From Mycobacterium noviomagense (GTDB taxonomy: Bacteria > Actinomycetota > Actinomycetes > Mycobacteriales > Mycobacteriaceae): a DNA stretch of 64,000 bases. Below are positions 8,533 through 18,623 of this stretch, one piece after another (positions within the stretch are counted from its first letter, which is position 1; every line of letters starts with the position of its first letter). Where the stretch lies: the NCBI RefSeq assembly GCF_010731635.1, contig NZ_AP022583.1, forward strand, positions 1,860,001 through 1,924,000. The letters run 5' to 3'. The notes under the pieces are model-generated. The model had not been told where the DNA came from and did no database searches. It saw only the letters and a list, made by a program, of their open reading frames with translations. The translations under genes were made by a program, and so were the position numbers.

Positions 8533-9975
8533 GTGCCCGACACCGCCCAAGACGCCGACCTGCTGACCGCAGCTGCGGTGGCGTTGAACCGGCACGCCGC
8601 GCTTTTGCGCGAGCTGGGGGCATTGTTCACCGACGCAGGCCACGAGCTGTATCTGGTTGGAGGGTCGGTGCGCGACGCCGTGCTTGGCCGACTCAGCCCC
8701 GACCTGGACTTCACCACCGACGCTCGTCCCGAGCAGGCGCAGGCGGTCGTGCGGGGGTGGGCTGATGCGTTGTGGGACACCGGGATCGAGTTCGGCACCG
8801 TCGGCGTCGGCAAAGGTGATCACCGCCTCGAGATCACCACGTTTCGCGCCGACCGCTACGACCGGGTGTCGCGCAACCCGCAGGTGCGTTTCGGAGACCG
8901 TCTCGAGGACGATCTGGCCCGTCGCGATTTCACCGTCAACGCGATGGCGGTGCGCGTCACCCCAAGCGGCCCCGGTGAATTCGTCGACCCGCTGGGTGGT
9001 CTGGCGGCGCTGCGTGCCGAGGTGCTGGACACACCGGCGGCACCGCAGGAGTCGTTCGCCGACGACCCGTTGCGGATGTTGCGCGCCGCACGGTTCGTTT
9101 CGCAGCTGGGCTTCACCGTCGCGCCGCGGGTGCGCTCGGCGATCGAAGACATGGCGCCGCAACTGGCCCGGATCACCGCCGAACGGGTAGCTGCGGAATT
9201 GGACAAGCTGCTGCTCGGCAAGGACCCGGTGGCCGGTATCGACTTGCTAGTGCAAACCGGGATGGGTGAGGTGGTGTTGCCCGAAGTCGGCGCGATGCGG
9301 ATGGCGATCGACGAACACCATCAACACAAAGACGTCTACCAGCATTCGCTGCGGGTGTTGCAGCAAGCGATTGACCTCGAGGACGAGGGCCCCGATCTAG
9401 TGCTGCGCTGGGCCGCGCTGCTGCATGACATCGGTAAGCCCGCCACCCGCAAGCACGAACCAGACGGGCGGGTGAGCTTTCACCACCACGAGGTGGTCGG
9501 CGCCAAGATGGCCCGCAAACGACTGCGGGCACTGAAGTACTCCAAACAGATGATCGAGGACATCTCGCAGCTGGTGTATCTTCACCTGCGGTTCCACGGC
9601 TACGGCGAGGGCAAGTGGACCGATTCGGCGGTGCGCCGCTATGTGACCGACGCGGGTCCGCTGCTGCCGCGGCTGCACAAGCTGGTGCGCGCCGACTGCA
9701 CCACCCGCAACGCACGCCGGGCAGCGCGCCTGCAGGCCAACTACGACCGGCTTGAGGCGCGGATCGCAGAACTGGCCGCCCGCGAGAATCTCGCGGGGAT
9801 ACGCCCCGACTTGGACGGCAACGAGATCATGTCGATCCTCGATATCCCGCCCGGCCCTCAGGTGGGTGAGGCGTGGCGCTACCTCAAAGAGCTGCGGCTA
9901 GAACGCGGGCCGTTGACTCGAGAGGAAGCGACGGCCGAGCTGCTGTCCTGGTGGAAGGCACGCGGGAACCGCTGA
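8533..9975 (+). CDS. pcnA: CCA tRNA nucleotidyltransferase
   Basis: 480 residues from GTG 8533. The class II nucleotidyltransferase head is at residues about 35-165, with GGSVRDAVLGR and the metal-binding pair in DLDFTTDA. A tRNA-binding neck follows, and an HD domain near residue 296 carries LLHDIGKPATR and the FHHHEVVGAK histidines. The enzyme adds or repairs the 3'-CCA end of tRNAs. Length and sequence match Mtb Rv3907c closely. It diverges from mutT4 across the tandem repeat and is followed after 24 bp by an Asp-rich gene on the same strand. The old name pcnA (poly(A) polymerase) reflects family history; the CCA-adding role is favoured because this is the tRNA nucleotidyltransferase/HD architecture of actinobacteria. 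Confidence 0.95.
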   Translation: MPDTAQDADLLTAAAVALNRHAALLRELGALFTDAGHELYLVGGSVRDAVLGRLSPDLDFTTDARPEQAQAVVRGWADALWDTGIEFGTVGVGKGDHRLEITTFRADRYDRVSRNPQVRFGDRLEDDLARRDFTVNAMAVRVTPSGPGEFVDPLGGLAALRAEVLDTPAAPQESFADDPLRMLRAARFVSQLGFTVAPRVRSAIEDMAPQLARITAERVAAELDKLLLGKDPVAGIDLLVQTGMGEVVLPEVGAMRMAIDEHHQHKDVYQHSLRVLQQAIDLEDEGPDLVLRWAALLHDIGKPATRKHEPDGRVSFHHHEVVGAKMARKRLRALKYSKQMIEDISQLVYLHLRFHGYGEGKWTDSAVRRYVTDAGPLLPRLHKLVRADCTTRNARRAARLQANYDRLEARIAELAARENLAGIRPDLDGNEIMSILDIPPGPQVGEAWRYLKELRLERGPLTREEATAELLSWWKARGNR

Positions 9976-9999
9976 GGGCCAGGCGCCGTCATTAATCGC

Positions 10000-10515
10000 A
10001 TGGAGTACTGCATTGGCGGTGACGACGGCGCGGCCAGAATCTGGGACGGCCAGCCGGACCTAGATCTCGACCACGACGGCCAGTTCGATTCGGTGGGGCT
10101 CGACTTCGACGGCGACGGTCTCCGCGACGACGCGCTGGCCGATTTCGACGGCGACGGACTGGCAGACCATGCGGTGCTGGATCTCGATAACGACGGCATG
10201 CCGGAGAGCTACTTCACCGATGACGGAACCGGGACATGGCAGGTTGCCGTGGACCGAGGTGGGCAGCTGCGCTGGTTCGGACTCGACGGCGTGGAGCACA
10301 GTGGGGGCCCGTTGGTCGACTTCGACGTCGACGGCCGCGTCGATGACCGGCTGGTAGACGTCGACGGCAACGGCCTGGCAGATCGGGTGATGCTGGGCGC
10401 GGACGGCGGCGGTTATGACACGGCCTATGTCGACAGCGACGGCGACGGGCAGTGGGACGTCAAGCTCAGCGACAGCGACGGCGACGGTGCCGCTGACGCC
10501 GCCGCTGCCCTGTAA
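10000..10515 (+). CDS. Asp/Gly-rich repeat protein, Rv3906c-like
   Basis: 171 residues, extremely acidic, built almost entirely of short repeats of the form LDFDGDGLxDDALADFDGDG. The D-x-D-x-D-G spacing resembles calcium-binding loops of EF-hand, dockerin or thrombospondin type 3 repeats. No signal peptide or membrane segment is visible, so a cytoplasmic location, or export without a classical signal, must be assumed. A central part (YFTDDGTGTWQVAVDRGGQL) breaks the repeat pattern. It lies 24 bp after pcnA, as Rv3906c does in Mtb, and converges with the broken methyltransferase. Metal binding is inferred from motif shape and the function is unknown. Confidence 0.85.
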   Translation: MEYCIGGDDGAARIWDGQPDLDLDHDGQFDSVGLDFDGDGLRDDALADFDGDGLADHAVLDLDNDGMPESYFTDDGTGTWQVAVDRGGQLRWFGLDGVEHSGGPLVDFDVDGRVDDRLVDVDGNGLADRVMLGADGGGYDTAYVDSDGDGQWDVKLSDSDGDGAADAAAAL

Positions 10516-10532
10516 ACGACTGATCGCCCATT

Positions 10533-11216
10533 TCAGTCATGTGGACTGATCTGGGTAACGCAGAACAAGCGTCGCGGGAGCTCGCCTTCACAGAACTCAC
10601 GCACATCGGCGAGTACCCATCCCACGGCCAACTCGTCGACGAGTTGCCTGGAGAAGTAGTGGACGGCGAAGCCGCCGTGCTCGTAGACGTCGTCGCCGTG
10701 GGCGATGCCGGCGCGGTAATGTGCGTCGCCGGTGTGCCGAACGGTGTAGACGAATACGCCTCCGGGCCGCAACACGCGCCGGACGTCATCGACGATAGCG
10801 CGAATCGTATTGGTAGACAAAGCCATACATAGCAGCATGTGTGCGAATACCGCATCGACGGATGCTGTAGCTATTGGTAGCGCAGAGCGAACATCGTGTT
10901 TTGTCACCGCAACTCGATCACCTAGCCCGAGCGTTTCGGCGGTGTCGGTCAGCTGTCGCAGTGCTGTCGCGCTGAAGTCAATGACATGAGTTGTAATTCC
11001 GTTGCGCACGAAGAACAACGCATCGCGGCCGTGCCCGCCGCCAAGGTCGAGCAGTGTGGCTACACCGGTGGAGCCGAACACTTCAATCGCCTACCTCGCC
11101 GCTTCGGACGGCTGCGTGCCGTAAAGGTCTGGATGGCTGGTGTAGGTCTGTTCCCAGTGCGCACGTTGCGTGGCCGCCAAACGCGTTTCGTGGCCACCTT
11201 CCGGCAGAGAGCTCAT
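10533..11216 (-). pseudogene. Class I SAM-dependent methyltransferase interrupted by an in-frame TAG
   Basis: The frame opens at ATG 11216 (MSSLPEGGHETRLAATQRAH), passes YGTQPSEAAR, meets TAG at 11091-11093, then continues in the same frame with AIEVFGSTGVATLLDLGGGH. SAM motif I is LDLGGGHGRD and motif IV-like VDAVFAHMLL follows, so the whole is a normal small methyltransferase of about 227 residues with one sense codon replaced by a stop. The family usually has an aromatic residue at that point (SEPARxAIE), so TGG or TAC to TAG is the simplest change. GTG 11079-11081 could restart translation and give a 182-residue protein lacking the first 45 residues. The gene sits exactly at the inferred rearrangement junction. 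Confidence 0.75.
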
Positions 11217-11262
11217 CGGCGGAGCCTGATGGGCCTTGTCTCTCTTCGCGCGCTGCGCGCGC

Positions 11263-12042
11263 TCATCGCCCGCGATCCTTACCCGGCGGGCCGGCGAAGG
11301 CTTGCGCAATTCCCAGCCACCGCTGCGCCTCTGCGCCGTGTGCTGTGATGTCGAGTGAGCCGAGGGGACGTCGCTGCGTGACCAGAAAGCAGAAGTCTTC
11401 CGCGGAGCCGGTGACGCGCTGCGCCGCGTCCGCGGGTCCCCACGACCAGGTGCTCCCGTCCGGCGCGCGGAGCGCGACCAGAAACGGCTCGGCCGGCGGC
11501 GTAAGCCCGTTGACCACGAAGGAGTAGTCGCGGGTGCGCACACCAAGATGCGCGATGGAGCGCAGCCGTGTGGTGGCCGGCCGTTTGACGCCCAGAGCGT
11601 CGGCCACGTCGAGTCCATGCGCCCAGGTCTCCATCAGCCGCGCGGTGGCCATCGACGCCGCACTCATCGGCGGCCCGAACCAGGGCAGTTTGCGACCGTC
11701 GGGAACCGTCAACAGCGCCTCATGCAGGCGGGTGCGGGTGAGCCGCCAGTCGGCCAGCAGCTCCGCAGGCGACCGGCTAGCCATCTCGTCGGCACCCTCG
11801 TCGACAAAGCCAGTGGGATTGGCGGCGGCAGCCGCGAGCACATCGACAAATCGCGCCTCGTCGGTGACCGCGGTGAGCGCGACACCGTCGGTCCACAGCA
11901 GGTGCCCGATCTGATGGGCGATCGTCCAGCCCGGCGCCGGCGTCAGCTCGGCCCAGCGCTCGTCGGCAAGGGGAGCTACCAACGCATCCAGCTCGTCGCT
12001 CTCCGCGCGAAGGTCGTCCACAATCGGGCCCGGACCGGCCAT
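11263..12042 (-). CDS. TIGR03084-type metal-binding (DinB/maleylpyruvate isomerase fold) protein, Rv0036c-like
   Basis: 259 residues. The N-terminal four-helix DinB-like domain carries [15 protein letters not shown] near residue 40, and a second histidine site [15 protein letters not shown] lies near 140. Together these form the metal site of the mycothiol-dependent isomerase/transferase superfamily. A C-terminal SCP2-like part ends near [19 protein letters not shown]. Mycothiol-dependent chemistry is plausible for the superfamily, but the substrate is unknown. It starts 9 bp after the stop of the MFS gene on the same strand, so the two are probably one operon, as Rv0037c-Rv0036c are in Mtb. 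Confidence 0.88.
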   Translation of the reverse strand: MAGPGPIVDDLRAESDELDALVAPLADERWAELTPAPGWTIAHQIGHLLWTDGVALTAVTDEARFVDVLAAAAANPTGFVDEGADEMASRSPAELLADWRLTRTRLHEALLTVPDGRKLPWFGPPMSAASMATARLMETWAHGLDVADALGVKRPATTRLRSIAHLGVRTRDYSFVVNGLTPPAEPFLVALRAPDGSTWSWGPADAAQRVTGSAEDFCFLVTQRRPLGSLDITAHGAEAQRWLGIAQAFAGPPGKDRGR

Positions 12043-12051
12043 GGATGTACC

Positions 12052-13335
12052 TTAGCGACCGCTCACCGGCTGCCCGCGCCGGGCGACCGCGGCATGCACG
12101 AGCAGCCCGACAAGGTAGAGCACCGTACCGGCCAACGCCAGCCCCGGCGAGTGCCCGTCGGGGCGAATCACCAACGCGGCCAACGTGACCGCGACGATGA
12201 ACGAGACCCAAAATAACGAATCCTGAACGGTGAACACGTGACCACGCAAGCCGTCGTCAACATCGAGCTGCATTGCGGTGTCAGCGCACAGCTTCACAAC
12301 CTGGCCGATGGTCCCGAGCAAAAATCCGCACAACACCATGATCGGTAATTGCAGGCTCGCCCCGGCGATCTGGATCACCGCGCCAGCGGCTAACGCAGCG
12401 TTGGCGGTGCGGTAGCGGCCCCAACGTCGCACCGCAGAAGGGGTCAACGCATTGGCTAAAAACGCCCCGGCCCCGGTCGCGGCGACGAACATCACCGCGG
12501 TGCCTAACCCACCGACCACGCCGACATGCCGGACGAGCACCAGCACCAGCAGCGTATTGATACCGAACACCATCCGATGTGCCACCAGCCCCGAAAGGGT
12601 GGCGGCCACCGACGGGCGGTCCGCGACCGTGCGCGCACCATGCAGCCAGCCGGTGATCACCGCGTAGACGACCGACCTGTGAACCCCGCGTTTGCGGTCA
12701 TCAGGACCCAAGGCGCGAGCAGCGAACCGCAGCGACAACCACAGGGCGATCGATACCGGGATCGCGACGAGGCAGATAATGGCCGCCGAGCCGTTGTCGC
12801 CGGGCCCGACAAGCCAGCGCGGCAACAACATGAAGTTGGCGCCGATAAACGCAGCAACCGCGCCGCTGGCGTTGGCAATCGAATTCATGGTGACCACTTG
12901 CTCGCGCGGCACCACGTGCGGCAAGGCGGCCGATAACCCGGACGCGACGAAGCGGCCGAAGCCGTTGACGATCAACGCGCCACAAAGCACCACCCAATCG
13001 TTGGCCCCGACGGCCAAGAAGGCAGCCACCGCGGCGATCGACAGCAGGCGACCGACGTTGGCCCCGACCAGCACCAGCCGCCGATCCCAATGGTCCATCA
13101 GCGCCCCGGCAAACGGACCGAGCAACGAATAGGGCAAAAACAGCACCGCGAAGGCACCCGCGATCGCCAACGGACTGGTGGCCCGGTCGGGGTTGAACAG
13201 CAGCGCCCCCGCCAGCGTCGCCTGAAACAGCCCGTCACCGAACTGGCTGGCAACCCGCAACTCCAGCAGTCGCCGGAAGTCGGGTAACCGACGCATTGAG
13301 CGCCACACCGTGACGGGCGCGCGGACGTCAACCAC
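12052..13335 (-). CDS. Major facilitator superfamily transporter, Rv0037c-like
   Basis: 427 residues from GTG 13335 ([20 protein letters not shown]). About twelve hydrophobic segments are visible, with the MFS loop motif [10 protein letters not shown] between the second and third helices and paired halves around a central loop ([14 protein letters not shown]). The open frame reaches further upstream to 13794, but that part overlaps the divergent YqgE gene and encodes no membrane protein, so the GTG is preferred; ATG 13296 is an alternative. The likely role is efflux or uptake of a small molecule at the inner membrane, with unknown substrate. It is co-directional with the downstream DinB-fold gene at 9 bp. 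Confidence 0.88.
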   Translation of the reverse strand: MVDVRAPVTVWRSMRRLPDFRRLLELRVASQFGDGLFQATLAGALLFNPDRATSPLAIAGAFAVLFLPYSLLGPFAGALMDHWDRRLVLVGANVGRLLSIAAVAAFLAVGANDWVVLCGALIVNGFGRFVASGLSAALPHVVPREQVVTMNSIANASGAVAAFIGANFMLLPRWLVGPGDNGSAAIICLVAIPVSIALWLSLRFAARALGPDDRKRGVHRSVVYAVITGWLHGARTVADRPSVAATLSGLVAHRMVFGINTLLVLVLVRHVGVVGGLGTAVMFVAATGAGAFLANALTPSAVRRWGRYRTANAALAAGAVIQIAGASLQLPIMVLCGFLLGTIGQVVKLCADTAMQLDVDDGLRGHVFTVQDSLFWVSFIVAVTLAALVIRPDGHSPGLALAGTVLYLVGLLVHAAVARRGQPVSGR

Positions 13336-13461
13336 AAGACCTACTTCCGCGATCGCCGCGGTCAGCCCACGAGCGACCGCAACCTGCGACCAGCGTACAA
13401 ATCTCGGGCTGCGCCTCCGTTGTTCGCCACCGCAACTGCGCGCGGGTGCCATGATGGTGTT

Positions 13462-14067
13462 GTGGCGCAGCACGAAGATCCCGAAGACTATGTCGCACCT
13501 GCCGCGCACCGAGTGCGATCGGGGACCTTGCTGCTGGCGAATACCGACTTGCTGGAGCCGACGTTCCGACGCAGCGTGATCTACGTCGTCGAGCACAACG
13601 ACGGCGGCACCTTGGGAGTGGTGCTCAACCGGCCCAGCGACACCGCTGTCTACAACGTGTTGCCGCAATGGGCCAAATTGGCGGCCAAGCCGAAGACGAT
13701 GTTCGTCGGCGGTCCCGTGAAACGTGACGCCGCACTGTGTCTGGGGGCACTGCGTGTGGGTGCCGATCCGCAGGGCGTCCCCGGGCTGAGGCATGTGAGC
13801 GGGCGCATCGTGATGGTCGATCTAGAGGCCGACCCGGACGCGATCGCCCCACTGCTTGAAGGGGTCCGGATCTTCGCCGGCTACTCGGGCTGGACCATCG
13901 GCCAGCTCGAAGGCGAGATCGAGCGTGACGACTGGATCGTGTTGTCGGCGTTGCCATCTGATGTACTGGCCGGGCCGCGGGTAGACCTGTGGGCGCGGGC
14001 GCTGCGGCGCCAGCCGTTGCCGCTGTCAATGCTAGCCACCCACCCGATCGACGTCAGCCGCAACTAA
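13462..14067 (+). CDS. YqgE/AlgH family protein (DUF179), Rv0038-like
   Basis: 201 residues from GTG 13462 ([20 protein letters not shown]). Family hallmarks are clear: [20 protein letters not shown], the VVLNRPS segment, [14 protein letters not shown] and the C-terminal [14 protein letters not shown]. Starts further upstream in this frame would lengthen it with unrelated sequence; the chosen start gives the family length and matches Mtb Rv0038. Soluble, no signal peptide. The biochemical function of the family is unresolved. It is divergent from the MFS gene with about 126 bp between starts. Confidence 0.9.
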   Translation: MAQHEDPEDYVAPAAHRVRSGTLLLANTDLLEPTFRRSVIYVVEHNDGGTLGVVLNRPSDTAVYNVLPQWAKLAAKPKTMFVGGPVKRDAALCLGALRVGADPQGVPGLRHVSGRIVMVDLEADPDAIAPLLEGVRIFAGYSGWTIGQLEGEIERDDWIVLSALPSDVLAGPRVDLWARALRRQPLPLSMLATHPIDVSRN

Positions 14068-14148
14068 CCGGGGTCGGCTGGCGAGCAACTGAGCCTGCGC
14101 GGTGGCCATCCGACACGCGATAACTAAACCCCTAGTGGGACAGCGGCT

Positions 14149-14530
14149 TTAGCGGCGCGGCGACGAGGCGCCTGCCGACGGGCGAGGCGGCCCCACGCAG
14201 TCGAGCACCGCGCACCCGGCGCAGCTGCCCTCGCAATTCGCCTGCGCCGCTTCGCTGTTCAGCGCATACCGCGCGGCTTGCCACGAGCCGGCGGCCAGGG
14301 TGCTGACCGCACCGACTACGCACAGGATCACCACGACCGGCGCTCGCTGCGAGGCGCCCAGCGCCGCCGCTGGCCAACATGACTGCGGCAGCTAATTGAG
14401 GCGGAGCGACTGCCCGCATCAACGCCGCAGCGACGTCGCCGCTAGCGGGGCGAGAGATCGACCAGAGCCCCACGGCGGCGACCGCAACCGCAACGCACAC
14501 ACACAGCACACCGGCGATCAGCATGGCCAC
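14149..14530 (-). pseudogene. Small membrane protein (Rv0039c-like) with a +1 frameshift
   Basis: The start is GTG 14530 or ATG 14524. The first frame encodes two membrane segments (AMLIAGVLCVCVAVAVAAV, then QLAAAVMLASGG). Near 14360 the coding potential jumps to another frame that reads LGASQRAPVVVILCVVGAVS, a third hydrophobic segment, then a Cys-rich tail NCEGSCAGCAVLDCVGPP ending at 14149. Joining them needs removal of one base in GGCGGCGCTGGGC. The total span is a multiple of three plus one, consistent with a single inserted base. Without correction the first frame drifts into Arg-rich nonsense ending at 14132. The intact protein would be about 126 residues. Its role is unknown, and it follows mtc28 on the same strand. 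Confidence 0.65.
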
Positions 14531-14581
14531 ACCATACGATGCGCCGCCAACCGAGCCGAGCGGGGCGCCCGCCCCAGTCAG

Positions 14582-15463
14582 CTACCGGCCCACAGCGGGC
14601 GCGATCGGCAACACGGCCGGGTTGGCCGGCGCGGGCGGGGCCACCGGCGCGGGCGGGCCGGCCGTCGGCGCGGCCACCCGGAATCCGTTCACGATCGCGT
14701 CGGTGGCCGGGGCCTCGGCCACAGCCCGGGCGACGTCCGTGGTGACCGCCAGTGACACCAGGTACTTGTCCGGGCCGGAGGTGGCGATGACGTGGCGCCG
14801 GGAGGTGTTGAGCGTCATGTCGTTCTGCCGGTAGGTGCCTTCGATGATCGACGACGGGAAGCCGCCGAAATCGGCGAGCGAGGCGGTCGTGGTTTGCCAG
14901 GCGGGCAGTTGCTGGCTGTCGACGAAGCCGTGGGTGATGGCCTCCCGTGGGTCGAAGTCGCCGATGAGCTTGTACACCACGACTTGAGCATTGGAGGTGT
15001 AGAGGCTCCCACCAGATCGGTTGGCGATCACCACGAATGGGTCGGCGACGTTGGGGTCGGGCACCGGCGTCCAGCCCGCCGGCATCGGCAACGTGATGTC
15101 GAGCGCGTTGAAGCCCTGCGGCTTTTGCGGCTCGAGTTTGACTCCCTTGGACTGGAAGTAGTCGCGCAACGTCCCGGAGGTAGCCGGAACCAGCGTGGGC
15201 GGCACCGGTACGAGCCCGGCCACGGGCCCGACCGGCGGCCTCACCGGCGACGCCGGATTCGGCGCCACCGGCAAGGATGCGGCCGAGGCGCTGTTGCCGA
15301 CGCCGCCGACGATGTTCTGGGTAACCGGCGGCGGTGCCGGAGTCGGGCGCGGGGGAAGCACGGGATCCGCGGATGCGGAGGCAGTGGCAAAGCCCACAGC
15401 AGCGGCGAAGCCGACGGCTACACCGCCTGCCACTATCCGCCAACTGCGAGCGGCCTGCGTCAT
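14582..15463 (-). CDS. mtc28: Proline-rich secreted antigen Mtc28 (LpqN/LpqT family)
   Basis: 293 residues from ATG 15463, preceded by an AAAGGA ribosome site. The N-terminal signal peptide is clear ([20 protein letters not shown], then [12 protein letters not shown]), followed by a Pro/Ala/Val-rich stretch and a folded domain from about residue 95 ([19 protein letters not shown]) shared with the LpqN-type proteins. The C-terminus is again Ala/Pro-rich. There is no lipobox cysteine, so it should be secreted or loosely wall-associated. Mtb Rv0040c is the proline-rich 28 kDa antigen. It diverges from leuS across 182 bp. The molecular role is not known from sequence. Confidence 0.9.
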   Translation of the reverse strand: MTQAARSWRIVAGGVAVGFAAAVGFATASASADPVLPPRPTPAPPPVTQNIVGGVGNSASAASLPVAPNPASPVRPPVGPVAGLVPVPPTLVPATSGTLRDYFQSKGVKLEPQKPQGFNALDITLPMPAGWTPVPDPNVADPFVVIANRSGGSLYTSNAQVVVYKLIGDFDPREAITHGFVDSQQLPAWQTTTASLADFGGFPSSIIEGTYRQNDMTLNTSRRHVIATSGPDKYLVSLAVTTDVARAVAEAPATDAIVNGFRVAAPTAGPPAPVAPPAPANPAVLPIAPAVGR

Positions 15464-15645
15464 GTGCGTCGATCCTTTCCAACGCTCGGGCAAACAGCGG
15501 TAGTAGGGGCTGACTGTAACCAGCGTGCAGCGCGGGCGAGAAGGCCTGGAATCGACCTGGAACCAAGCTCTGATCGGTCCGCAATTCAACCGAAACCAAC
15601 CTGTGGCCTAAGGCTCGCCCATGGGCGCCCTTATACCCTGTTGAC

Positions 15646-18549
15646 GTGACCGAATCCCCGCCCGCCACGGCCGACCGCTCCACCGCGGCCAGCGACGTGG
15701 ACGTCGACGCTCCGCGGTACCGATACACCGCAGAGTTGGCGGACCGTATCGAGCGGACCTGGCAGGACAATTGGGAACGGATGGGCACATTTCACGTGCC
15801 GAATCCGGTCGGCTCGCTGGCTCCAAACGACGGTTCGGCGGTGCCGGAGGACAAGTTGTTCGTCCAGGACATGTTTCCCTATCCCTCCGGGGAGGGATTG
15901 CATGTCGGGCACCCGTTGGGCTATATCGCCACCGACGTCTACGCCCGCTATCACCGGATGACCGGCCGCAATGTCTTGCACGCGTTGGGGTTCGACGCTT
16001 TCGGGTTACCGGCGGAGCAGTACGCGGTGCAGACCGGTACTCACCCGCGTATCCGCACTGAGGCGAACATCACAAATTTCCGCCGCCAATTGGGGCGGCT
16101 GGGTTTCGGGCACGACAACCGGCGCAGCTTCGCAACAACCGATGTCGAGTTCTACAAGTGGACGCAGTGGATCTTCCTGCAGATCTACAACGCCTGGTTC
16201 GACACCGCCGCCAACAGGGCCAGGCCGATCACCGAGCTCGTCGCTGAATTCGATTCCGGTGTGCGCCAGCTTGACGACGGCCGTGACTGGGCGACGCTGT
16301 CGGCCGGTGAGCGTGCCGATGTGATCGACAGCTACCGGTTGGTGTACCGGTCCGAAGAAATGGTGAACTGGTGTCCCGGGCTGGGAACCGTATTGGCTAA
16401 CGAAGAGGTGACCGCCGAGGGTCGCAGTGACCGGGGCAACTTCCCGGTGTTCCGTAAACGGTTGCAGCAGTGGATGATGCGGATCACCGCCTACGCAGAC
16501 CGGTTGCTCGACGACCTCGACGTGCTGGAGTGGCCGGACAAAGTCAAGACCATGCAGCGCAACTGGATCGGTCGCTCCACTGGCGCGGCGGCACTGTTCT
16601 CGGCGCGCGCATCCGGCGGTGAAACCGTCGACATCGAGGTGTTCACCACTCGCCCGGACACTATGTTCGGCGCCACCTATCTGGTGCTGGCCCCCGAACA
16701 CGAGCTGGTCGACCGCTTGGCCACAGCCGCGTGGCCAGAAGGAGTAAATCCGCAGTGGACCTTCGATGCTGTCACGCCCGCCGACGCCGTCGCGGCATAC
16801 CGGCGTGCCATCGCTGCGAAGTCGGACCTGGAACGTCAGGAAAACAAGGCGAAGACCGGCGTCTTCCTCGGCACTTACGCAACCAATCCGGCCAACGGCG
16901 AGCAGGTGCCGATCTTCATCGCCGACTACGTCCTGGTCGGGTACGGCACAGGCGCGATCATGGCCGTTCCCGGCCACGACCAGCGTGACTGGGAATTCGC
17001 CCATGAGTTCGGACTGCCGATCGTCGAAGTCATTGCAGGTGGCGATATTTCGCAGTCCGCGTACACCGGCGACGGGATACTGGTCAATTCCGATTATCTC
17101 AACGGTATGGACGTGTCCGCCGCAAAGGAAGCGATCACCCGTCGACTGGAAGCCGACGGCCGCGGCTGGGCCCGCATCGAATACAAGCTGCGCGACTGGC
17201 TTTTCGCCAGACAACGGTATTGGGGCGAACCGTTCCCCATCGTCTACGACAGCGATGGACGGCCACACGCGCTCGACGAGGCCGCGCTGCCGGTAGAACT
17301 GCCCGACGTGCCGGACTATTCGCCGGTGCAGTTCGATCCCGACGACGCCGACAGCGAACCGTCTCCACCGCTGGCCAAAGCGACCGACTGGGTGCATGTC
17401 GAACTGGATCTCGGTGACGGGCTCAAGCCCTACACCCGCGACACCAACGTGATGCCACAGTGGGCCGGTAGCTCATGGTATGAGCTGCGCTACACCGATC
17501 CGCACAACTCAGAACGGTTCTGCGCCAAGGAAAACGAGGCCTACTGGATGGGACCGCGGCCGGCTGAGCACGGGCCGGACGACCCGGGTGGCGTCGACCT
17601 GTACGTCGGGGGCGTCGAGCACGCGGTGCTGCACTTACTCTACGCCAGGTTCTGGCACAAGGTGCTCTACGACCTAGGCCACGTCAGCTCCTGCGAACCG
17701 TACCGGCGGCTAATCAACCAGGGTTACATTCAGGCGTTCGCCTACACCGATGCCCGTGGCTCGTATGTGCCGGCCGCAGAGGTGATCGAACGCGACGGCA
17801 AGTTCTTCTATCTAGGGCCAGGCGGCGAAATCGAAGTTTTCCAGGAATTCGGCAAAATCGGTAAGAGCCTTAAGAATTCGGTGTCGCCCGACGAAATCTG
17901 CGACAACTACGGCGCTGACACGCTGCGGGTGTACGAGATGGCGATGGGCCCGCTGGAGGCCTCACGTCCATGGGCGACCAAAGACGTCATCGGTGCGTAC
18001 CGATTCCTGCAACGGGTGTGGCGGCTGGTCATCGACGAGCACACCGGGCAAACGCGGGTCGCCGGGCATGCGGCCGTGGACGAGACCACACTGCGCTTGC
18101 TGCACCGCACCATCGCCGGTGTATCCGACGATTATGCGGGACTGCGCAATAACACTGCGGTGGCGAAGCTGATCGAATACACCAACCACCTCACCAAAGA
18201 GCACCGCGACTCGGTGCCCCGAGCGGCGGTGGAACCGTTGGTGCTGATGCTTGCGCCGCTGGCCCCGCACATGGCCGAGGAGCTGTGGTCGCGGTTGGGC
18301 CACACCACATCGCTGGCGCACGGCCCCTTCCCGGTGGCCGATCCCGACTACCTGGTCGAGGACACGGTCGAATACCCGGTGCAGGTGAACGGCAAAGTGC
18401 GTGGCCACATCACGGTCGCTGCCGACGCTGACGCCGAGATCCTGGAGGCTGCTGCTTTGGCCGATGACAAAGTGCAGGCATTCCTGGCCGGCGCAACGCC
18501 CAGGAAGGTGATCGTGGTTCCCGGTCGGCTGGTCAACCTGGTCGTCTAA
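15646..18549 (+). CDS. leuS: Leucyl-tRNA synthetase
   Basis: 967 residues from GTG 15646, the length expected of actinobacterial LeuRS. The class I signature [16 protein letters not shown] (HIGH-like) is near residue 80-95 and the KMSKS-type loop is [10 protein letters not shown] near 736. The CP1 editing domain lies between them ([40 protein letters not shown]), as does the leucine-specific region. The C-terminal anticodon-binding domain ends in [15 protein letters not shown]. The enzyme charges tRNA-Leu. It is transcribed alone on the plus strand, and a strong inverted repeat follows the stop. Confidence 0.98.
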   Translation: MTESPPATADRSTAASDVDVDAPRYRYTAELADRIERTWQDNWERMGTFHVPNPVGSLAPNDGSAVPEDKLFVQDMFPYPSGEGLHVGHPLGYIATDVYARYHRMTGRNVLHALGFDAFGLPAEQYAVQTGTHPRIRTEANITNFRRQLGRLGFGHDNRRSFATTDVEFYKWTQWIFLQIYNAWFDTAANRARPITELVAEFDSGVRQLDDGRDWATLSAGERADVIDSYRLVYRSEEMVNWCPGLGTVLANEEVTAEGRSDRGNFPVFRKRLQQWMMRITAYADRLLDDLDVLEWPDKVKTMQRNWIGRSTGAAALFSARASGGETVDIEVFTTRPDTMFGATYLVLAPEHELVDRLATAAWPEGVNPQWTFDAVTPADAVAAYRRAIAAKSDLERQENKAKTGVFLGTYATNPANGEQVPIFIADYVLVGYGTGAIMAVPGHDQRDWEFAHEFGLPIVEVIAGGDISQSAYTGDGILVNSDYLNGMDVSAAKEAITRRLEADGRGWARIEYKLRDWLFARQRYWGEPFPIVYDSDGRPHALDEAALPVELPDVPDYSPVQFDPDDADSEPSPPLAKATDWVHVELDLGDGLKPYTRDTNVMPQWAGSSWYELRYTDPHNSERFCAKENEAYWMGPRPAEHGPDDPGGVDLYVGGVEHAVLHLLYARFWHKVLYDLGHVSSCEPYRRLINQGYIQAFAYTDARGSYVPAAEVIERDGKFFYLGPGGEIEVFQEFGKIGKSLKNSVSPDEICDNYGADTLRVYEMAMGPLEASRPWATKDVIGAYRFLQRVWRLVIDEHTGQTRVAGHAAVDETTLRLLHRTIAGVSDDYAGLRNNTAVAKLIEYTNHLTKEHRDSVPRAAVEPLVLMLAPLAPHMAEELWSRLGHTTSLAHGPFPVADPDYLVEDTVEYPVQVNGKVRGHITVAADADAEILEAAALADDKVQAFLAGATPRKVIVVPGRLVNLVV

Positions 18550-18558
18550 TTCGGCGAG

Positions 18559-18608
18559 CAGACGCAAAAGCCCCGAATTCTGCTCGCGGCAGGGTGCTTT
18601 TGCGTCTG
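18559..18608. terminator. Inverted repeat after leuS, probable bidirectional terminator
   Basis: Perfect 13-bp arms CAGACGCAAAAGC (18559-18571) and GCTTTTGCGTCTG (18596-18608) flank 24 bases, and an alternative pairing GCGAGCAGA with TCTGCTCGC overlaps it. It lies between the convergent leuS and SDR genes, with the SDR stop only 16 bp away. I recall similar GCAGACGCAAAA words as common in mycobacterial intergenic DNA, which I could not check. Confidence 0.6.
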
Positions 18609-18623
18609 TTCACGCAATGCGCG

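Noticed and set aside
10517-10538. GACTGA/TCAGTC inverted repeat as a terminator between convergent genes
   Set aside because: The stem is only 6 bp and of low stability, too weak to call.
11091-11093. TAG read as pyrrolysine or programmed readthrough
   Set aside because: Mycobacteria have no known pyrrolysine system, and methyltransferases of this family do not use it; a point mutation or error is simpler.
13336-13794. N-terminal extension of the MFS transporter
   Set aside because: It overlaps the divergent YqgE gene and has no membrane or family features.
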